Assembly (NCBI RefSeq): GCF_001676705.1
Contig: NZ_CP016170.1
Span: forward strand, 5,580,001-5,644,000
Length of the DNA stretch: 64,000 bases
From: Bordetella bronchialis
GTDB lineage: Bacteria; Pseudomonadota; Gammaproteobacteria; Burkholderiales; Burkholderiaceae_B
Reading direction: 5' to 3'
Positions within the stretch are counted from its first letter, which is position 1. Each line of letters starts with the position of its first letter. The translations under genes were made by a program, and so were the position numbers. The notes under the pieces are model-generated. The model made no database searches. It saw nothing but the letters and a program-made list of their open reading frames with translations, and was not told the origin of the DNA. Positions 52,273-63,107 of this stretch are shown here, piece by piece.

Positions 52273-53343
52273 TTAGGCGCCCGACCGACGATATGGCCTC
52301 GCCAGCATAAGGCGGTGAACGCGGGAAAACTCGGATTGTATGGTCTCGGGGCTGTTTACAGGGATGATGGTTTGCGGCAGGGGATAAAGGTGGGGGAGCA
52401 CCACCTTCGCCCACGTGTAGCCCGCGCCCTCCAGGGCATAGAGGAACGCCCTTTCAACGGCGTGGGCGAGCGTGCCATCGATCTGGCCCTGCTCTTCGTC
52501 GAAGTCATCGAAACCAAGCTGCAAGTCCAGCAAAGGGCGAAGCGCCTCGGTCCGCGCCCAGAACATCGACCCCGAAGGCAATTCCAGGAACACGTCGTCG
52601 CGCAGGTCGGTCCCCATACGCGCCAGTAGCGCTCGAGTCCGGTCGTAATTCTCCCCCCACTTCAGGTGATTACGCAGCGGGAAGAAATGTTGCGGAAACA
52701 CCATCCCGACGCCGTCGTGGCGCAGGAGCTCAAATATCGATTTAACGATTTCCGGCGAACCCAGCAAATGCTCGTAGAGGTAATCGCGCCAAGGGGCCAA
52801 CATATCGCCCCCATGTGGCGATTTTTTCGTATGCAGGCTCAGGACGTAGTCATACCGCTCATAGACATCGGCGAAGCCGACCAACTTGGGCGCGATATCC
52901 CGACCACGGTTGTGAAACACCCGCAACTCGACACGCCCCTTGCCATACCCCGCGAACTGCGCAGCGATGCTGGCTTTCTTTTCTTCGCTCGTTGTCGATA
53001 TGTATACATCGAGGCCGGTGGGAACGTTTTCCAGGTACTTTCGTATAAGGCCGGCCATGTCGGGATAGAAGACATGGATGACAGCGCAGCAATTTACCTG
53101 CGGCTGGCGGACGACGTAGCGGAACGGAACCTCGAAGGCGTAGTCATCCCGGTCACGGGGCCGGTTGGGTCCGGGTCGAGATACCGCGTCGCCCGAGTAC
53201 GCAGCCCGGTACAGGCGCCGGAAACCGGCCACGCCTTCCCGGCGATACATACGGACGATCTTCCCGGGAATTGCCAACAAGCCGCCATTAAAAAAGGCAA
53301 AGCCGGCAATCGTCTTCAATGCACGACTGACGTTGCTAAACAT
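52273..53343 (-). CDS. RgpF-family rhamnan synthesis protein
   Basis: A 356-residue protein of the RgpF family (glycan-synthesis proteins). I chose the ATG at 53343, 3 bases from an 8-base overlap with the epimerase gene. Visible family blocks are AVIHVFYPDMAGLIRKYLENVP (about 91-112), NRGRDIAPKLVGFADVYERYDYVLSLHTKKSPHGG (about 147-181) and ELPSGSMFWARTEALRPL. RgpF-like proteins contribute to rhamnose-rich polysaccharides, which agrees with the nearby rmlC. Whether it is itself a transferase here is inferred. Confidence 0.85.
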   Translation of the reverse strand: MFSNVSRALKTIAGFAFFNGGLLAIPGKIVRMYRREGVAGFRRLYRAAYSGDAVSRPGPNRPRDRDDYAFEVPFRYVVRQPQVNCCAVIHVFYPDMAGLIRKYLENVPTGLDVYISTTSEEKKASIAAQFAGYGKGRVELRVFHNRGRDIAPKLVGFADVYERYDYVLSLHTKKSPHGGDMLAPWRDYLYEHLLGSPEIVKSIFELLRHDGVGMVFPQHFFPLRNHLKWGENYDRTRALLARMGTDLRDDVFLELPSGSMFWARTEALRPLLDLQLGFDDFDEEQGQIDGTLAHAVERAFLYALEGAGYTWAKVVLPHLYPLPQTIIPVNSPETIQSEFSRVHRLMLARPYRRSGA

Positions 53344-54295
53344 GGCGCGGAAGATCCTCCGACAATTGCGCTTGGGCACCTCGCAACCAATCCCACGTGC
53401 GCTGCAGTCCTTCCACGAACGGGGTTGTTGGAGCCCATCCCATCTCGGTAGCAGCCAGGCCAATATCCAGGACGTTGGTCGGCACATCTATGGGCCGATC
53501 ATTCTCGAATTCGATGGGTAGAGGCACACCGGAAACCCGCTCTATCGCCGCGACGATTTCGATCAGCGAGCGCCCAACACCGCTGCCGATATTGAACACC
53601 CGGCTCGGCCCCTCGTGAGCGATGGAGGCGATAAGGGCGGACACGACATCTTCAACGTATAGATAGTCGCGTACGGTAGAGCCGTCGCCCCATATGTGTA
53701 CAGGGCGGTGCGCCAGCGCACGTCTCATGAACATGGCGATGGCGCCCTGGTTGCGCTGCGCCCATTGGTAAGGTCCATAAGGGTTGGCCACCCTCAGGAC
53801 ACGCTGTTCCAGCCCGTAGCAATGTTCGTACAGCGCCAGATACCGTTCTATGGATAGTTTTGATATGCCGTAGGCCGAGATGGGCTGCGGCAACGCACTT
53901 TCGGGCGTGGGGACGATCGTCGGCCTTCCATACACCGTACCTCCGGAAGAAACGAAGATGACGCGACGGACACCTGCTTGGCGGCAGAATTCCAGCAGCT
54001 GCAGCGTACCTCCGACGTTGTGCGACAGATCGGCGAGCTTATCAGCATCGGCACTCGACGGCGTGGTGGTTCCCAGCAAGTGGAAAACCACATCACAGTG
54101 CTCCACCGCGGCCTGCAGTTGCGCGCCGTCGAGGAACTCTTCTCCTACCCATTCCACCGCTGCATCGCAACGAAACAGGCCGCGACGGCCGAAACCTTTG
54201 ACCGCCTTGGCCCGGCCATACAAGGAGTTGCAGAGGTTGGTCCCCAGAAAGCCACCAGCTCCTAAAACCAGACAACGTGATTCTTCAATACGCAT
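53336..54295 (-). CDS. NAD-dependent sugar epimerase/reductase (extended SDR)
   Basis: A 319-residue extended short-chain dehydrogenase acting on nucleotide sugars. The Rossmann motif is LVLGAGGFLGTNLC (about 9-22). The catalytic Tyr-X3-Lys is in YGISKLSIERY (about 139-149) with a VSSGGTVYG Ser segment before it. The closest type by motifs is GalE/WbiB-like epimerase, but a 4-ketoreductase for a dTDP-6-deoxyhexose is equally possible. It lies between a GT4 gene and an RgpF-like gene in the rhamnose-associated part of the locus. Confidence 0.85.
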   Translation of the reverse strand: MRIEESRCLVLGAGGFLGTNLCNSLYGRAKAVKGFGRRGLFRCDAAVEWVGEEFLDGAQLQAAVEHCDVVFHLLGTTTPSSADADKLADLSHNVGGTLQLLEFCRQAGVRRVIFVSSGGTVYGRPTIVPTPESALPQPISAYGISKLSIERYLALYEHCYGLEQRVLRVANPYGPYQWAQRNQGAIAMFMRRALAHRPVHIWGDGSTVRDYLYVEDVVSALIASIAHEGPSRVFNIGSGVGRSLIEIVAAIERVSGVPLPIEFENDRPIDVPTNVLDIGLAATEMGWAPTTPFVEGLQRTWDWLRGAQAQLSEDLPRHV

Positions 54296-54306
54296 GATGA
54301 GGACCC

Positions 54307-55557
54307 TTACGCCTGGGCACCGGGCAACTTGCGCCCCGTATCCTGGGTCAGGGCGCTGAACACGGCCGCCATCCGCCGCCCTTCCACGGCCCAATCCGTT
54401 CCGTGTGCGGTCTCCAGGCCGGCCAGGCGCAGGCGCTCCGCCTCCGCAGGATTTTCCAACACGTCACAAATCGCGCTTGCCAGCGCATCGATCGACGGTC
54501 CCTCCAGGCGGCAATTACTGTCATTCAGCAGCCACTCCGTGCAGGGAGCGCGATTGCTCACGACGGGTACGCCGCACGCCATGAGCTCCAGCGGCAGCAG
54601 GGAAAGATTGGAAAACGATAGCACCAAGCTCACATCGCAGCGCCCGTACAGCTCGGCCAGCTTATCCAGGTCGACAATGCCCACGTCTTCGTAGGCAAAG
54701 GGGATCTCGAAGCCGCTAAGCCGGCCTCCAGCCATGATGACGGAGACATCGGGAATGCGGCGGACGACTTCAGCGAGGACGGCCACACCGAGCTCGAAGC
54801 CGCGTCGGGGCGTCAATGGCCGCGCGTAGAAGAAGACCGCCTTCCCGGACCTGGGTCGCGATGGCTGGGGCTTGTAGAATTCCCGATCATAGGAGAAACC
54901 CACCGGGTGCGTTTCCATGCCATATTCCGCGCGCAGTTTGTCGGCCAACCAGTTCCCTGCAGTAAGCCCGATGAACCCGAACCTGTAGGTTTCTTCCGCC
55001 AAAGCATACTCCGTACCGGCAGCATAAAAAAACGGCTCGAAATCCTGCACGAAATAACACTTGTGCAATGTAGACCGGAAATTCCGGACGTCGTATGCGG
55101 TATGCCAGCCCGTGGCGACCGAAATTGCGGCTGGCGGAGCGCTCTCCGCACCGATGTAGACTTTCGCCCGAAGCGGAAAAAACCATTCAGCGATATCCTT
55201 TTCCATCTGGGCGGCATCGATAGACGCCAGATTGGCGGTCGACGAAATGATCCTGCATTCAAACCCCAGTTCCTCAAGGTTCCGAATGAAGCGGAATATA
55301 TTCAAGTGCCCGCCGGATCCTCGCCCCGGGCGCGGAATGAACCAGTTGATCGTGTTCGCGTCAACGTCACTGACGGTTACCGGGGCGCCAAACGGCCGCA
55401 GGCGGGTGAATTCCAGCGACTCCGCCACCGGGATCTTCTTCAGTACATTGGGATTCAACGCCACGAGAGCCGCGCGGCGCGTCAATTCGAGGAAGCCATG
55501 CTCCTTGCGAAAACGTAGCGCGCGCTTCGCGCGGCCTACCCAAACTTGGTAGCTCAT
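54307..55557 (-). CDS. GT4-type glycosyltransferase (WsaF/rhamnosyltransferase-like)
   Basis: A 416-residue transferase, started at the ATG at 55557. It has TINWFIPRPGRGSGGHLNIFRFIRNLEELGFEC (about 68-100), ATGWHTAYDVRN and VQDFEPFFYAAGTEYALAEETYRFG (about 175-199), a pattern seen in WsaF-like rhamnosyltransferases. A C-terminal nucleotide-binding half follows with KAVFFYARPLTPRRGFELG and LSFSNLSLLPLELMACGVPVVSN. A dTDP-L-rhamnose donor would agree with rmlC. It is 3 bases from the preceding GT2 gene and 11 from the next, so it is firmly in the operon. Confidence 0.86.
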   Translation of the reverse strand: MSYQVWVGRAKRALRFRKEHGFLELTRRAALVALNPNVLKKIPVAESLEFTRLRPFGAPVTVSDVDANTINWFIPRPGRGSGGHLNIFRFIRNLEELGFECRIISSTANLASIDAAQMEKDIAEWFFPLRAKVYIGAESAPPAAISVATGWHTAYDVRNFRSTLHKCYFVQDFEPFFYAAGTEYALAEETYRFGFIGLTAGNWLADKLRAEYGMETHPVGFSYDREFYKPQPSRPRSGKAVFFYARPLTPRRGFELGVAVLAEVVRRIPDVSVIMAGGRLSGFEIPFAYEDVGIVDLDKLAELYGRCDVSLVLSFSNLSLLPLELMACGVPVVSNRAPCTEWLLNDSNCRLEGPSIDALASAICDVLENPAEAERLRLAGLETAHGTDWAVEGRRMAAVFSALTQDTGRKLPGAQA

Positions 55558-55559
55558 CG

Positions 55560-56549
55560 TCACCCCTCTGTGCGATCCGATTGATTCAGCGCCCCCATCA
55601 GGCGCTTGTCTCTGGACAGCCAAAGACGCATCTTGGGCGAGATACGATGGGGCCGCGACCCGAGAAAGTGCCCGCAGGATCGCAGCAGATTATCGACAGG
55701 GCGGACGAGAATCGCTCTGATATCTTGCTTCCATACATTACATCGCCAGCCGTAGCGAAGGTCCGCCCAACTGCATCTCAGCCACGTGCCGATCAGGTGT
55801 TTGAGCGAGGGCACCAAGACATAACCGAACAGGCGGTACAGCGCGTGCGACTCGTCGAAGCTACGCCTCAAGAGCTCCATGGCGTGAAAGTCGTGGGAAT
55901 GGAAAACGCATGCATCATGCGCATAGGCTTTTTTCCAGCCCGCCTCAATGACCCGTTGGGCCCATAGCTGGTCTTCGGCGAAATCCACATCTGGATAGGG
56001 CAAGCTGGCCCAAACGCTGCGTCGGATCAACGCATTATTGTCCGAGAAAAAATGCAAATACTGGCGATAGCCCGCGTCGGCCTTGAACCTGGCGACGTCC
56101 GCCAAATGGACGATAGGCTCATGGGCGAAGTTCTGGAAATGGCGGGCCAGATCCCGTTTGGTGTATGGATCGGCTTCCGGATACGCAATATGACGCCCGA
56201 AGACCCCGGCAATGGCGGGATCGCTGTCGGCGACTTCCACCAGCCGGGTCAACCAGTGTTCATTCTCCGGCAAAGCATCATGGGTGATCATCGCGACGTA
56301 CTCGCCATCGGTCATCGAGACGGCGAGATTCCGCGTGCGGCCATGGCCGAAGGCAGTCGGCGGTATGCGATGCAGCCGCAATCGATGATTCGTGCACGCG
56401 TTGACGTATTCCACCGTACCGTCGGTCGAACCCGAGTCCACCACCAGCACGTCGAACGGGAACGACGTCTTCTGTGCGAGGACCGCCGGTAGCACTGAAC
56501 GGAAGATGAGGCCCGGGTTCTTCGTCGGGATAACTACCGAGACCTTCAT
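55560..56549 (-). CDS. Family 2 glycosyltransferase (rhamnosyltransferase-like)
   Basis: A 329-residue GT-A glycosyltransferase. I prefer the ATG at 56549 giving the standard start MKVSVVIPTKNPGLIF; ATG 56603 would overlap the rmlC end. VVDSGSTDGTVEYV (about 37-50), GHGRTRNLAVSMTDGEYVAMITHDALPENEHWL (about 66-98) and PYPDVDFAEDQLWAQRVIEAGW (about 178-199) are typical of RfbF/WsaE-like rhamnosyltransferases. The likely product is an L-rhamnose linkage in the O-antigen, inferred from family and rmlC next to it. Confidence 0.88.
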   Translation of the reverse strand: MKVSVVIPTKNPGLIFRSVLPAVLAQKTSFPFDVLVVDSGSTDGTVEYVNACTNHRLRLHRIPPTAFGHGRTRNLAVSMTDGEYVAMITHDALPENEHWLTRLVEVADSDPAIAGVFGRHIAYPEADPYTKRDLARHFQNFAHEPIVHLADVARFKADAGYRQYLHFFSDNNALIRRSVWASLPYPDVDFAEDQLWAQRVIEAGWKKAYAHDACVFHSHDFHAMELLRRSFDESHALYRLFGYVLVPSLKHLIGTWLRCSWADLRYGWRCNVWKQDIRAILVRPVDNLLRSCGHFLGSRPHRISPKMRLWLSRDKRLMGALNQSDRTEG

Positions 56550-56589
56550 CTGCTGCCGCCGCTCCACCCCTTCGATGGGAAGGGGCGCG

Positions 56590-57144
56590 TCACAGTCCGG
56601 CATCGAAGAACTCTGCGTCGGACCATGAAGTGCCGTTCGCATCTTTCTGGGAAAGGCGGGGTTCGATGCCCTTCGGCCAATCAATGGCGAGATATGGATC
56701 GTCCCAGGCTATGCAGCGCTCGTGCTGGGGCGCGTAATAATCGGTCGTTTTATAAAGGAAATCCGCGCTGTCGCTTGTTACGCAGAACCCATGCGCGAAA
56801 CCCGGAGGGATCCATAGCTGTCGCCGATTCTCCTCGGATAGCTCCACGCCCACCCATTTACCGAACGTAGGGGAGCCACGCCGGATGTCCACGGCAACGT
56901 CGAAAACGGTGCCCGAGGTTGCGCGTACGAGTTTGCCTTGCGCCTGCTGGATCTGATAATGCAGACCGCGCAGCACCCCCTTGCTCGACCGTGAATGGTT
57001 ATCCTGCACGAACGTCGCATGCGTACCAGTCGCTTTCTCAAAGGCCGCCTGATTGAAGCTTTCGTAGAAAAAACCCCGCGAATCACCGAACACCTTCGGC
57101 TCGATAATCAGTACGTCCGGAATTGACGTGGGGATGACGTTCAT
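56590..57144 (-). CDS. rmlC: dTDP-4-dehydrorhamnose 3,5-epimerase
   Basis: A 184-residue cupin enzyme, started at the ATG at 57144 after GAGAGGTG. The hallmark blocks are KVFGDSRGFFYESFN (about 17-31), VQDNHSRSSKGVLRGLHYQ (about 45-63, with active-site His), RRGSPTFGKWVGVELSEENRRQLWIPPGFAHGFCV and YKTTDYYAPQHERCIAWDDP. It makes dTDP-4-keto-L-rhamnose. RmlA, RmlB and RmlD are not in the window, so they must be encoded beyond it or elsewhere. Confidence 0.96.
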   Translation of the reverse strand: MNVIPTSIPDVLIIEPKVFGDSRGFFYESFNQAAFEKATGTHATFVQDNHSRSSKGVLRGLHYQIQQAQGKLVRATSGTVFDVAVDIRRGSPTFGKWVGVELSEENRRQLWIPPGFAHGFCVTSDSADFLYKTTDYYAPQHERCIAWDDPYLAIDWPKGIEPRLSQKDANGTSWSDAEFFDAGL

Positions 57145-57322
57145 TGCGGTGCCACCTCTCTGGCGATTCGAAGAACACAAGGCGCCTTGAAATTCCGCCG
57201 GAGCCGGCCCGCGAAGCACGCAAACGGGTCGTCCCAACGGGGTCGATACATGGGTGTCGCTAGGGGGACAGGATATCGACAGGCTTCAACGGGCAGCATT
57301 GCGCGGCTCCGGGGGAGCGCCT

Positions 57323-57349
57323 GGGGGTAGGGGATTGTACCCCACCCCC
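57323..57349 (-). other. Strong GC hairpin between a GT61 gene and rmlC
   Basis: GGGGGT, one A bulge, GGGG, a 6-base loop, CCCC, A, CCCCC: a stable stem in the 252-base gap upstream of rmlC. On the minus strand no T-run follows, so it is not a classic terminator. It might attenuate transcription or protect an RNA end. Confidence 0.4.
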
Positions 57350-57396
57350 GCAGGGGGAAGCCGGGCGGGCCACCGCCTTACAAGCCGCGATGAAAG

Positions 57397-59148
57397 TTAC
57401 ATACTTATACGGTCATGCGGCAAAGCGCCCCTGCCGCGCCCGCCCGGAGAGTCGGGCAAGCGCACCTCTAAAGTCGACTCCGCCCGCCACGCCGCCAAGG
57501 CGCATCCGAGCTTTTCGGGAGCGACGCTATAACTGTCCAGATACAGGTTGACGTCGCGGTTGGTCTTTTCGTCGCCATCCCGATATTGCGGATGCTCGCC
57601 GACAATAATCGAATAATGCACACCGGCAAACAAAGCCAAATTGCTGTGAACGCAGAAATTCTGCGTGTAGGGGGAAGAAAGGGCCAGCGCCCGCGTCCCA
57701 GGCCGGCAGAATATAAGATTGGTAAAACTGGCGCCCATCGCTCCTATCACCAACTCCGAATCGTGGAACAGGCGGACCTGGTCAGCGAAGGATAGGACTG
57801 AAGGGTCAACGATCTCGGCGCCGAACTGCCTTGCGACCTCTTCCACCTGCGCGGCGTTGGTGATATTGCGGCCCCATGGACGCACCAGGAATACGATTCG
57901 TCGGGGATAGGGGTCCGCCTCGGAAATACCGAGCGCAGAGAACACCCGCTCGCGCAGGAATCCAAGCATTCCGAAGCACAGGGCTCCCCCCTTCCATCCG
58001 GCGTCCTTCAGGTTGTCGGGAAGATGGGTCCCCACCGACGGAATATGCAGCTTGCCCACTTGCAACAAAGTCGTCCGCGATACGCGGATTAGCGGCCACC
58101 CCGGCAGTACCAGCGCCAGGGATTCGAATTCCGCGGCCGGCATGTCGGCGTCCACGATCAGGGGAACGCCCTGCAGATCCGGCGCACCCGCTATCAGCCT
58201 CGCCTTCCCGAGATACTCGATCAGCCAGTGGTAATAATTCGGGCTGCACCGGCCGCTCAATAATATTGCTTCTCCAACGCTCTGCCTTTCCTCATAGTCG
58301 AACTTCACCACCACCTGGTTTCGCGTGCCCCGAACACCGGCGACATATTGCCAGATCCCCGCCACGAATCCCGCGTTAGGATCGGCGGCGGGCTCATAAA
58401 GCAAGAAGTCCTTCCCGAGCAGCACCTGGAACCCGCCAATGACCAGCGCGTCCTTGGCCGTACATATCCACTGGGCCGGTACGGTCACCGTGCGCACGAC
58501 TGGCGTTTCCCTGCTCGCCGAAATGCGCGGTTCAGGAAAGCTCATAGGCCGTGGCGGCGAGATATGACGCAGTTGGCAGTCGCGATGGTTCAAATGCTGT
58601 GGGGGCGTTACCCGGTATATCCCGCCAAGGACCCGGCGCCCGAACTTGGTGCGCGCCCTCTCGCATCCGTAGGCCCACATGACCAGCCACAAACGGGCGC
58701 CACGGGCTGCCGCGCCGAATACGACGGTTCGCTCATACGCCAGTTGCTCTTCATTGGTCTCACGACTAAGGCGCGCGGCGTTCCACAGCTGCCGCGTGGA
58801 TGCATATCGAGCCCACCGCCGCCCCGGGTTGCGCCACTGGCGGCCTTCGTCGTACCCGTATCGCCGGAAATGTACGCGAGGGTCCAACCCGCTGTGGGCG
58901 ACGTCCGGGTATGTACGCAGGTAGTACGTCTTGTTCAGAAAGAATGTTGCTAGAATAGCGGCGACAAAACGGCGGCGCAGACTCGCGGCGTGCTCTGCCA
59001 CACGGTTCGGATAGCGCCCCTCTTTCCTGCCATATTCAATATAATGGGCAAGAGCATCTACCCCCGCCGAGCGGACGTCGGGATAACGATCGAGATAATA
59101 CTGGCCGTTAAAATAAAATCCGCCGAGTCGGCGCCTCACTGAGCTCAT
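57397..59148 (-). CDS. GT61 (DUF563) glycosyltransferase with YPDV-type repeats, second copy
   Basis: A 583-residue relative of the gene at 48674. It begins with two or three repeats ([38 protein letters not shown] and [34 protein letters not shown], within residues 10-120). The DUF563 domain spans about 230-560, with [22 protein letters not shown] and [28 protein letters not shown]. Cytoplasmic glycosyltransferase in O-antigen assembly is the expected role. It is the first gene of the minus-strand locus, divergent from the acetyltransferase gene with only 54 bases between them. Confidence 0.82.
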   Translation of the reverse strand: MSSVRRRLGGFYFNGQYYLDRYPDVRSAGVDALAHYIEYGRKEGRYPNRVAEHAASLRRRFVAAILATFFLNKTYYLRTYPDVAHSGLDPRVHFRRYGYDEGRQWRNPGRRWARYASTRQLWNAARLSRETNEEQLAYERTVVFGAAARGARLWLVMWAYGCERARTKFGRRVLGGIYRVTPPQHLNHRDCQLRHISPPRPMSFPEPRISASRETPVVRTVTVPAQWICTAKDALVIGGFQVLLGKDFLLYEPAADPNAGFVAGIWQYVAGVRGTRNQVVVKFDYEERQSVGEAILLSGRCSPNYYHWLIEYLGKARLIAGAPDLQGVPLIVDADMPAAEFESLALVLPGWPLIRVSRTTLLQVGKLHIPSVGTHLPDNLKDAGWKGGALCFGMLGFLRERVFSALGISEADPYPRRIVFLVRPWGRNITNAAQVEEVARQFGAEIVDPSVLSFADQVRLFHDSELVIGAMGASFTNLIFCRPGTRALALSSPYTQNFCVHSNLALFAGVHYSIIVGEHPQYRDGDEKTNRDVNLYLDSYSVAPEKLGCALAAWRAESTLEVRLPDSPGGRGRGALPHDRISM

Positions 59149-59202
59149 GCCACCTCTCTCTTTTCACTTCCCTGCGGGGAAACGTACTCAGCCATTGCCC
59201 AC

Positions 59203-59745
59203 ATGCCAGCCGATCCGACGTCCTTCTACGTACACCCGCTCGCTGACGTACAATCCACGAAAATCGGGGCTCGCACGACGATCTGGCAGTTCAATGTAGT
59301 GCTAGCCGGAGCGCAGATAGGCGAGAATTGTAACGTTTCCGCGCACTGTTTCATCGAAAATGATGTCATAGTTGGCAACAACGTGACGATCAAATCCGGC
59401 GTATACCTTTGGGATGGCGTACGACTCGAGGACGACGTTTTCGTAGGGCCGGGCGTACGGTTCACTAATGACAAATATCCACGCTCCAAGGTGTACCCCG
59501 AGCAGTTTCTACACACCATCGTGAAGCGCGGGGCGTCCCTCGGTGCGGGTGCCATCCTCACTCCCGGCATAACAATCGGCTGCGGCGCCATGGTCGCCGC
59601 GGGCGCTGTTGTAACTCGGGACGTACCCGAACATACGTTGGTTGCCGGCAACCCCGCGACGATTCGTCGTCGCCTTGCCCTCGGCCATGCGGAGAGCGGG
59701 GAGATGCATACCCCCGACGCGACAGGATCGGCACCCCCGGCCTGA
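59203..59745 (+). CDS. Hexapeptide-repeat sugar N-acetyltransferase (QdtC/FdtC/WlbB-like)
   Basis: A 180-residue left-handed beta-helix acyltransferase. Hexapeptide repeats run through residues about 10-150 ([53 protein letters not shown]), with the catalytic-loop segment [12 protein letters not shown] and the end [25 protein letters not shown]. Members acetylate the amino group of dTDP-3-amino-3,6-dideoxyhexoses or UDP-2,3-diaminosugars. With FdtA/FdtB-like genes in the window, dTDP-Fuc3N or dTDP-Qui3N acetylation is the best guess. It is the first gene of a plus-strand operon leading to rfbFGH. Confidence 0.85.
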   Translation: MPADPTSFYVHPLADVQSTKIGARTTIWQFNVVLAGAQIGENCNVSAHCFIENDVIVGNNVTIKSGVYLWDGVRLEDDVFVGPGVRFTNDKYPRSKVYPEQFLHTIVKRGASLGAGAILTPGITIGCGAMVAAGAVVTRDVPEHTLVAGNPATIRRRLALGHAESGEMHTPDATGSAPPA

Positions 59746-59827
59746 ATTCCCTCAGTATTACCCGGGAACACACCGGCGCGCAAAGCGCGTTCCATTCCCG
59801 TGACGATCAGCATATGGTAGCCAGGAC

Positions 59828-61237
59828 GTGACCGAGAACCGCTGCGCCCGACCGGCGCTATTGAGCAGTGAAGTACTTCCGGCGCTGCTTTATTTTGCCC
59901 TGATGCTGGCGATCGGTGTCCTCGTGCGCGATATCGCTTTGCAGCCAGCACTTCTGACACGCTTAGCGGATTTTCCGCAAGCGCTGAAGGAATTCGATCG
60001 CGTTACCGACCCCGGCTCGTTCCTTATCGCGGCACGCGATATCGCCAACACGGGTTGGGTGGCTCCCGGAAATATGTGGGTGGTGCGCCTGTGGCCGCCG
60101 GGTTTTATGCTTCTAGAAGGATGGATCCTGCGGCTGGGCGGCGATTCCATACCCTTTATCGGGGTGCTGCTGGTATTCGCCTGCCTCGCCTACACGGCGA
60201 TGCTGGTGCTGACGCGACGTTTATTGCTGCAGTTCACGAACAGCTTCGCCGCATTTGCACTTCCGCTGATACCGTTCGCTTTTCCCTTTGCCCGGGTCTT
60301 TCTCCTGGAACCAGCGGGCCTCGTCCTTGGTGAGGGTTTCGCAATCGCCTTCTTCGTCATGGGTGCGGTCCTGCTGTTGTCGTGCAGCCAGAACTATAGG
60401 CTGAGAAAGGCGGTATGGGCTGGTGCGTTGCTGGCCGCGTCGGCCTACTTTCGTTCCCAGTACGAGCTGCTGATCTCTTTTCTGACAGCGGCCGCCATTC
60501 CTTTCGGAATATGGTATTGGCTCCGCACAAGGAGATCCGCGCAGGACGGCCGGGCCCATGCTCCAGGGAAGAATTCAGCAATAAAGGCAATGGCAGTCTC
60601 TTTGATCGCTGCCCACGTATTAATGGCACCGTGGCGGGTCCACAACTACCTGGATAGCGGCAGCACAAGCTGGGTACACACCCAGCAATTGGTCATCCGA
60701 AATGCCCTGGCCACGCAGGAAGAGCTGACCAAGATGAACGCATGGTTCGTTATGGAGGGTGGAGGCGACCTCGCCTGCCGTTTTGAACCGGAATATTGCG
60801 GCAAGACCGAGCCGTCGCTTTTCTACAAAGCGTTCTTCAAGAACATTATCCCGTGGTATCACGCCAAGGCGCAGCTTATTGGGCGCTACTGGTTCTCATC
60901 GCCGGAGAACCTGGGGCGGCTAATTTATCCCAACACCACGGTGGACATCATATACAGCGGAATCAATCTGCTTATATTGGCGCTGACAGTACCACTGCTG
61001 GTGTTTATACGCCGCTGGAATGGCGCGCCGGCAATGTACTGGCTGCAATCTGCGTTTTATGCCTGCTTTTTCTGTATAGTGACCTTTGTTCAGTTCGAGG
61101 CCCGGTATTTCTATCTAATAAAATTCTTTTCCACTGTCACGTTCGTGGTCCTTCTGGCAGTGGCGTGTAAAATGTCGCGTTCGGCCGTGCGGCGGATCTC
61201 ATTGAACGCGGCCCCCAGCCTGGATGAAACAAAATGA
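59828..61237 (+). CDS. Polytopic membrane protein of O-antigen locus, possible GT-C glycosyltransferase
   Basis: A 469-residue protein with a GTG start and about ten hydrophobic helices, for example around residues 15-37, 110-128, 135-152, 165-187 and 385-440. The arrangement, with a long loop after the first helix ([43 protein letters not shown]), resembles GT-C (ArnT/PMT-like) transferases that use polyprenyl-phosphate sugars in the periplasm. I recognise no specific family, and the typical Asp pair is not evident. Its stop overlaps rfbF by 4 bases. It may add a side-group sugar after export. Confidence 0.7.
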   Translation: MTENRCARPALLSSEVLPALLYFALMLAIGVLVRDIALQPALLTRLADFPQALKEFDRVTDPGSFLIAARDIANTGWVAPGNMWVVRLWPPGFMLLEGWILRLGGDSIPFIGVLLVFACLAYTAMLVLTRRLLLQFTNSFAAFALPLIPFAFPFARVFLLEPAGLVLGEGFAIAFFVMGAVLLLSCSQNYRLRKAVWAGALLAASAYFRSQYELLISFLTAAAIPFGIWYWLRTRRSAQDGRAHAPGKNSAIKAMAVSLIAAHVLMAPWRVHNYLDSGSTSWVHTQQLVIRNALATQEELTKMNAWFVMEGGGDLACRFEPEYCGKTEPSLFYKAFFKNIIPWYHAKAQLIGRYWFSSPENLGRLIYPNTTVDIIYSGINLLILALTVPLLVFIRRWNGAPAMYWLQSAFYACFFCIVTFVQFEARYFYLIKFFSTVTFVVLLAVACKMSRSAVRRISLNAAPSLDETK

Positions 61238-62007
61238 AAGCGGTAATTCTTGCCGGCGGCCTCGGCACGCGACTGAGCGAAGAGACAACGGTAAAGCCGA
61301 AGCCCATGGTAGAGATCGGAGGTAAACCGATCCTGTGGCACATCATGAAGGGGTATTCCGAACATGGAATCCGCGACTTCGTCGTGTGCTGTGGCTATAA
61401 GGGCTATATCATCAAGGAATACTTCGCCAACTACTTCCTCCACACGTCGGACGTGACGCTCGACATCGAGCACAACACGATGGAGGTCCATCGCCGGCAG
61501 GGCGAACCCTGGCGTGTCACGTTGGTGGATACGGGAGAGAGCACGCAAACCGGGGGGCGGCTGAAACGAGTACGGTCGTTTCTTGCCGACCAAGACGCCT
61601 TTTGCTTTACCTACGGAGATGGCCTGAGCGACGTCGACATCGGCAACCTTGTCGCATATCACCGCGAGCATGGCAAGCTCGCGACATTGACCGCGGTACA
61701 GCCGCCCGGACGCTTCGGGGCATTGAGCCTGGACGGCAACGCCATCACCGGCTTCAAGGAGAAGCCGCAGGGGGACGGCGGGTGGATCAATGGCGGCTTC
61801 TTCGTGCTATCCCCCAAGGTCATCGATCTTATTTCCGACGACGCTACCATCTGGGAACGCGAGCCGCTCGAACGGATCGCCGCCGACGGGCAACTCCGGG
61901 CCTACTTTCACGAAGGTTTCTGGCAGCCCATGGACACGCTCCGCGACAGGAACATGCTGGAAACACTATGGACCGAAAATAAGGCCCCCTGGAAGACCTG
62001 GCCATGA
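61234..62007 (+). CDS. rfbF: Glucose-1-phosphate cytidylyltransferase
   Basis: A 257-residue enzyme making CDP-glucose from CTP and glucose-1-phosphate. [45 protein letters not shown] (1-45) and [15 protein letters not shown] (about 125-140) are diagnostic of Rfb[19 protein letters not shown] (about 185) forms the sugar-phosphate site. ATGA overlaps link it to the gene before and to rfbG after. It opens the CDP-3,6-dideoxyhexose pathway. Confidence 0.96.
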   Translation: MKAVILAGGLGTRLSEETTVKPKPMVEIGGKPILWHIMKGYSEHGIRDFVVCCGYKGYIIKEYFANYFLHTSDVTLDIEHNTMEVHRRQGEPWRVTLVDTGESTQTGGRLKRVRSFLADQDAFCFTYGDGLSDVDIGNLVAYHREHGKLATLTAVQPPGRFGALSLDGNAITGFKEKPQGDGGWINGGFFVLSPKVIDLISDDATIWEREPLERIAADGQLRAYFHEGFWQPMDTLRDRNMLETLWTENKAPWKTWP

Positions 62008-63107
62008 TAGACGCGGCATTCTGGAAAGGGAAACGGGTCTTCCTTACCGGCCACACCGGGTTCAAGGGAAGCTGGGCCAGCCTGTGCCTGCAACGCGCGG
62101 GCGCCATCGTCACCGGGTTCGCGCTGGAGCCCGCCACCCGTCCTAGCCTGTTCGAAGTGGCGCACGTTGCCGACGGAATGCAATCCGTCATCGGCGATAT
62201 CGCGGACGCAGCCCACGTAAGCGCCACGATGCAGCGGGCATCTCCTGACATCGTTATCCATATGGCAGCCCAGGCGCTGGTGCGCCAGTCGTATGCGGAT
62301 CCGGTTGGAACCTATGCCACCAACGTAATGGGACTGGTGCATGTGCTGGAAGCGGTGCGCAACACGCCAAGCGTGAGGGCGTTCGTCAATGTCACGAGCG
62401 ACAAATGCTACGAGAACCGGGAATGGGTGTGGGGCTACCGCGAGAACGAACCCATGGGCGGCCACGATCCGTACAGCAGCAGCAAAGGCTGTGCGGAATT
62501 GATTACGGCGGCGTATCGCAATTCTTTCTTCGCCCCCCATGCCCACGACAAGCACGGCGTGGCCGTCGCATCCGCGCGCGCGGGCAACGTCATTGGCGGG
62601 GGCGACTGGGCTAGCGACAGACTGGTTCCGGACATATTGCGCGCCATCGATAGCGGCCAGCCCGTACAGATTCGCTATCCAGCATCCATAAGGCCCTGGC
62701 AACACGTCCTCGAACCCATCAGCGGCTATCTGCTTCTGGCACAACGGCTGTTCGAGCGCGGCCCGGAATTCGGCGAGGCCTGGAATTTCGGTCCCGATGA
62801 GTCGGATGCACGGCCGGTTTCCTGGATTGCCGATGCCATGGTACGGAAGTGGGGGTCGGGGGCCAGCTGGACGCGCGATACGGCGAATCATCCCCATGAG
62901 GCGACTTATCTGAAGCTCGATTGCGCGAAGGCGAAGACCAGGCTCCATTGGCATCCCCGCTGGACATTGGACACCGCACTCACCCGCATCGTTGATTGGC
63001 ATCGAGAATGGCGAGCGGGCCATGACATGCGAGCCGTCACGCTGGCGCAAATCGAACGCTACGACGCCGACCACGACACGACTCAACATAGCAAGGATAT
63101 TTCGTGA
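62004..63107 (+). CDS. rfbG: CDP-glucose 4,6-dehydratase
   Basis: A 367-residue extended SDR converting CDP-glucose to CDP-4-keto-6-deoxyglucose. It has [23 protein letters not shown] (about 12-34) for NAD binding, the Thr of [10 protein letters not shown], and Tyr-X3-Lys in [13 protein letters not shown] (about 155-167). The [32 protein letters not shown] block (near 215-245) is typical of RfbG. It is coupled by a GTGA overlap to rfbH. Confidence 0.96.
   Translation: MIDAAFWKGKRVFLTGHTGFKGSWASLCLQRAGAIVTGFALEPATRPSLFEVAHVADGMQSVIGDIADAAHVSATMQRASPDIVIHMAAQALVRQSYADPVGTYATNVMGLVHVLEAVRNTPSVRAFVNVTSDKCYENREWVWGYRENEPMGGHDPYSSSKGCAELITAAYRNSFFAPHAHDKHGVAVASARAGNVIGGGDWASDRLVPDILRAIDSGQPVQIRYPASIRPWQHVLEPISGYLLLAQRLFERGPEFGEAWNFGPDESDARPVSWIADAMVRKWGSGASWTRDTANHPHEATYLKLDCAKAKTRLHWHPRWTLDTALTRIVDWHREWRAGHDMRAVTLAQIERYDADHDTTQHSKDIS

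Noticed and set aside
48674..59148. JUMPstart/ops antitermination element before the O-antigen operon
   Set aside because: A GGCGGTAG-like string near 48769 lies inside a coding region on the wrong strand; none was found upstream of 59148.
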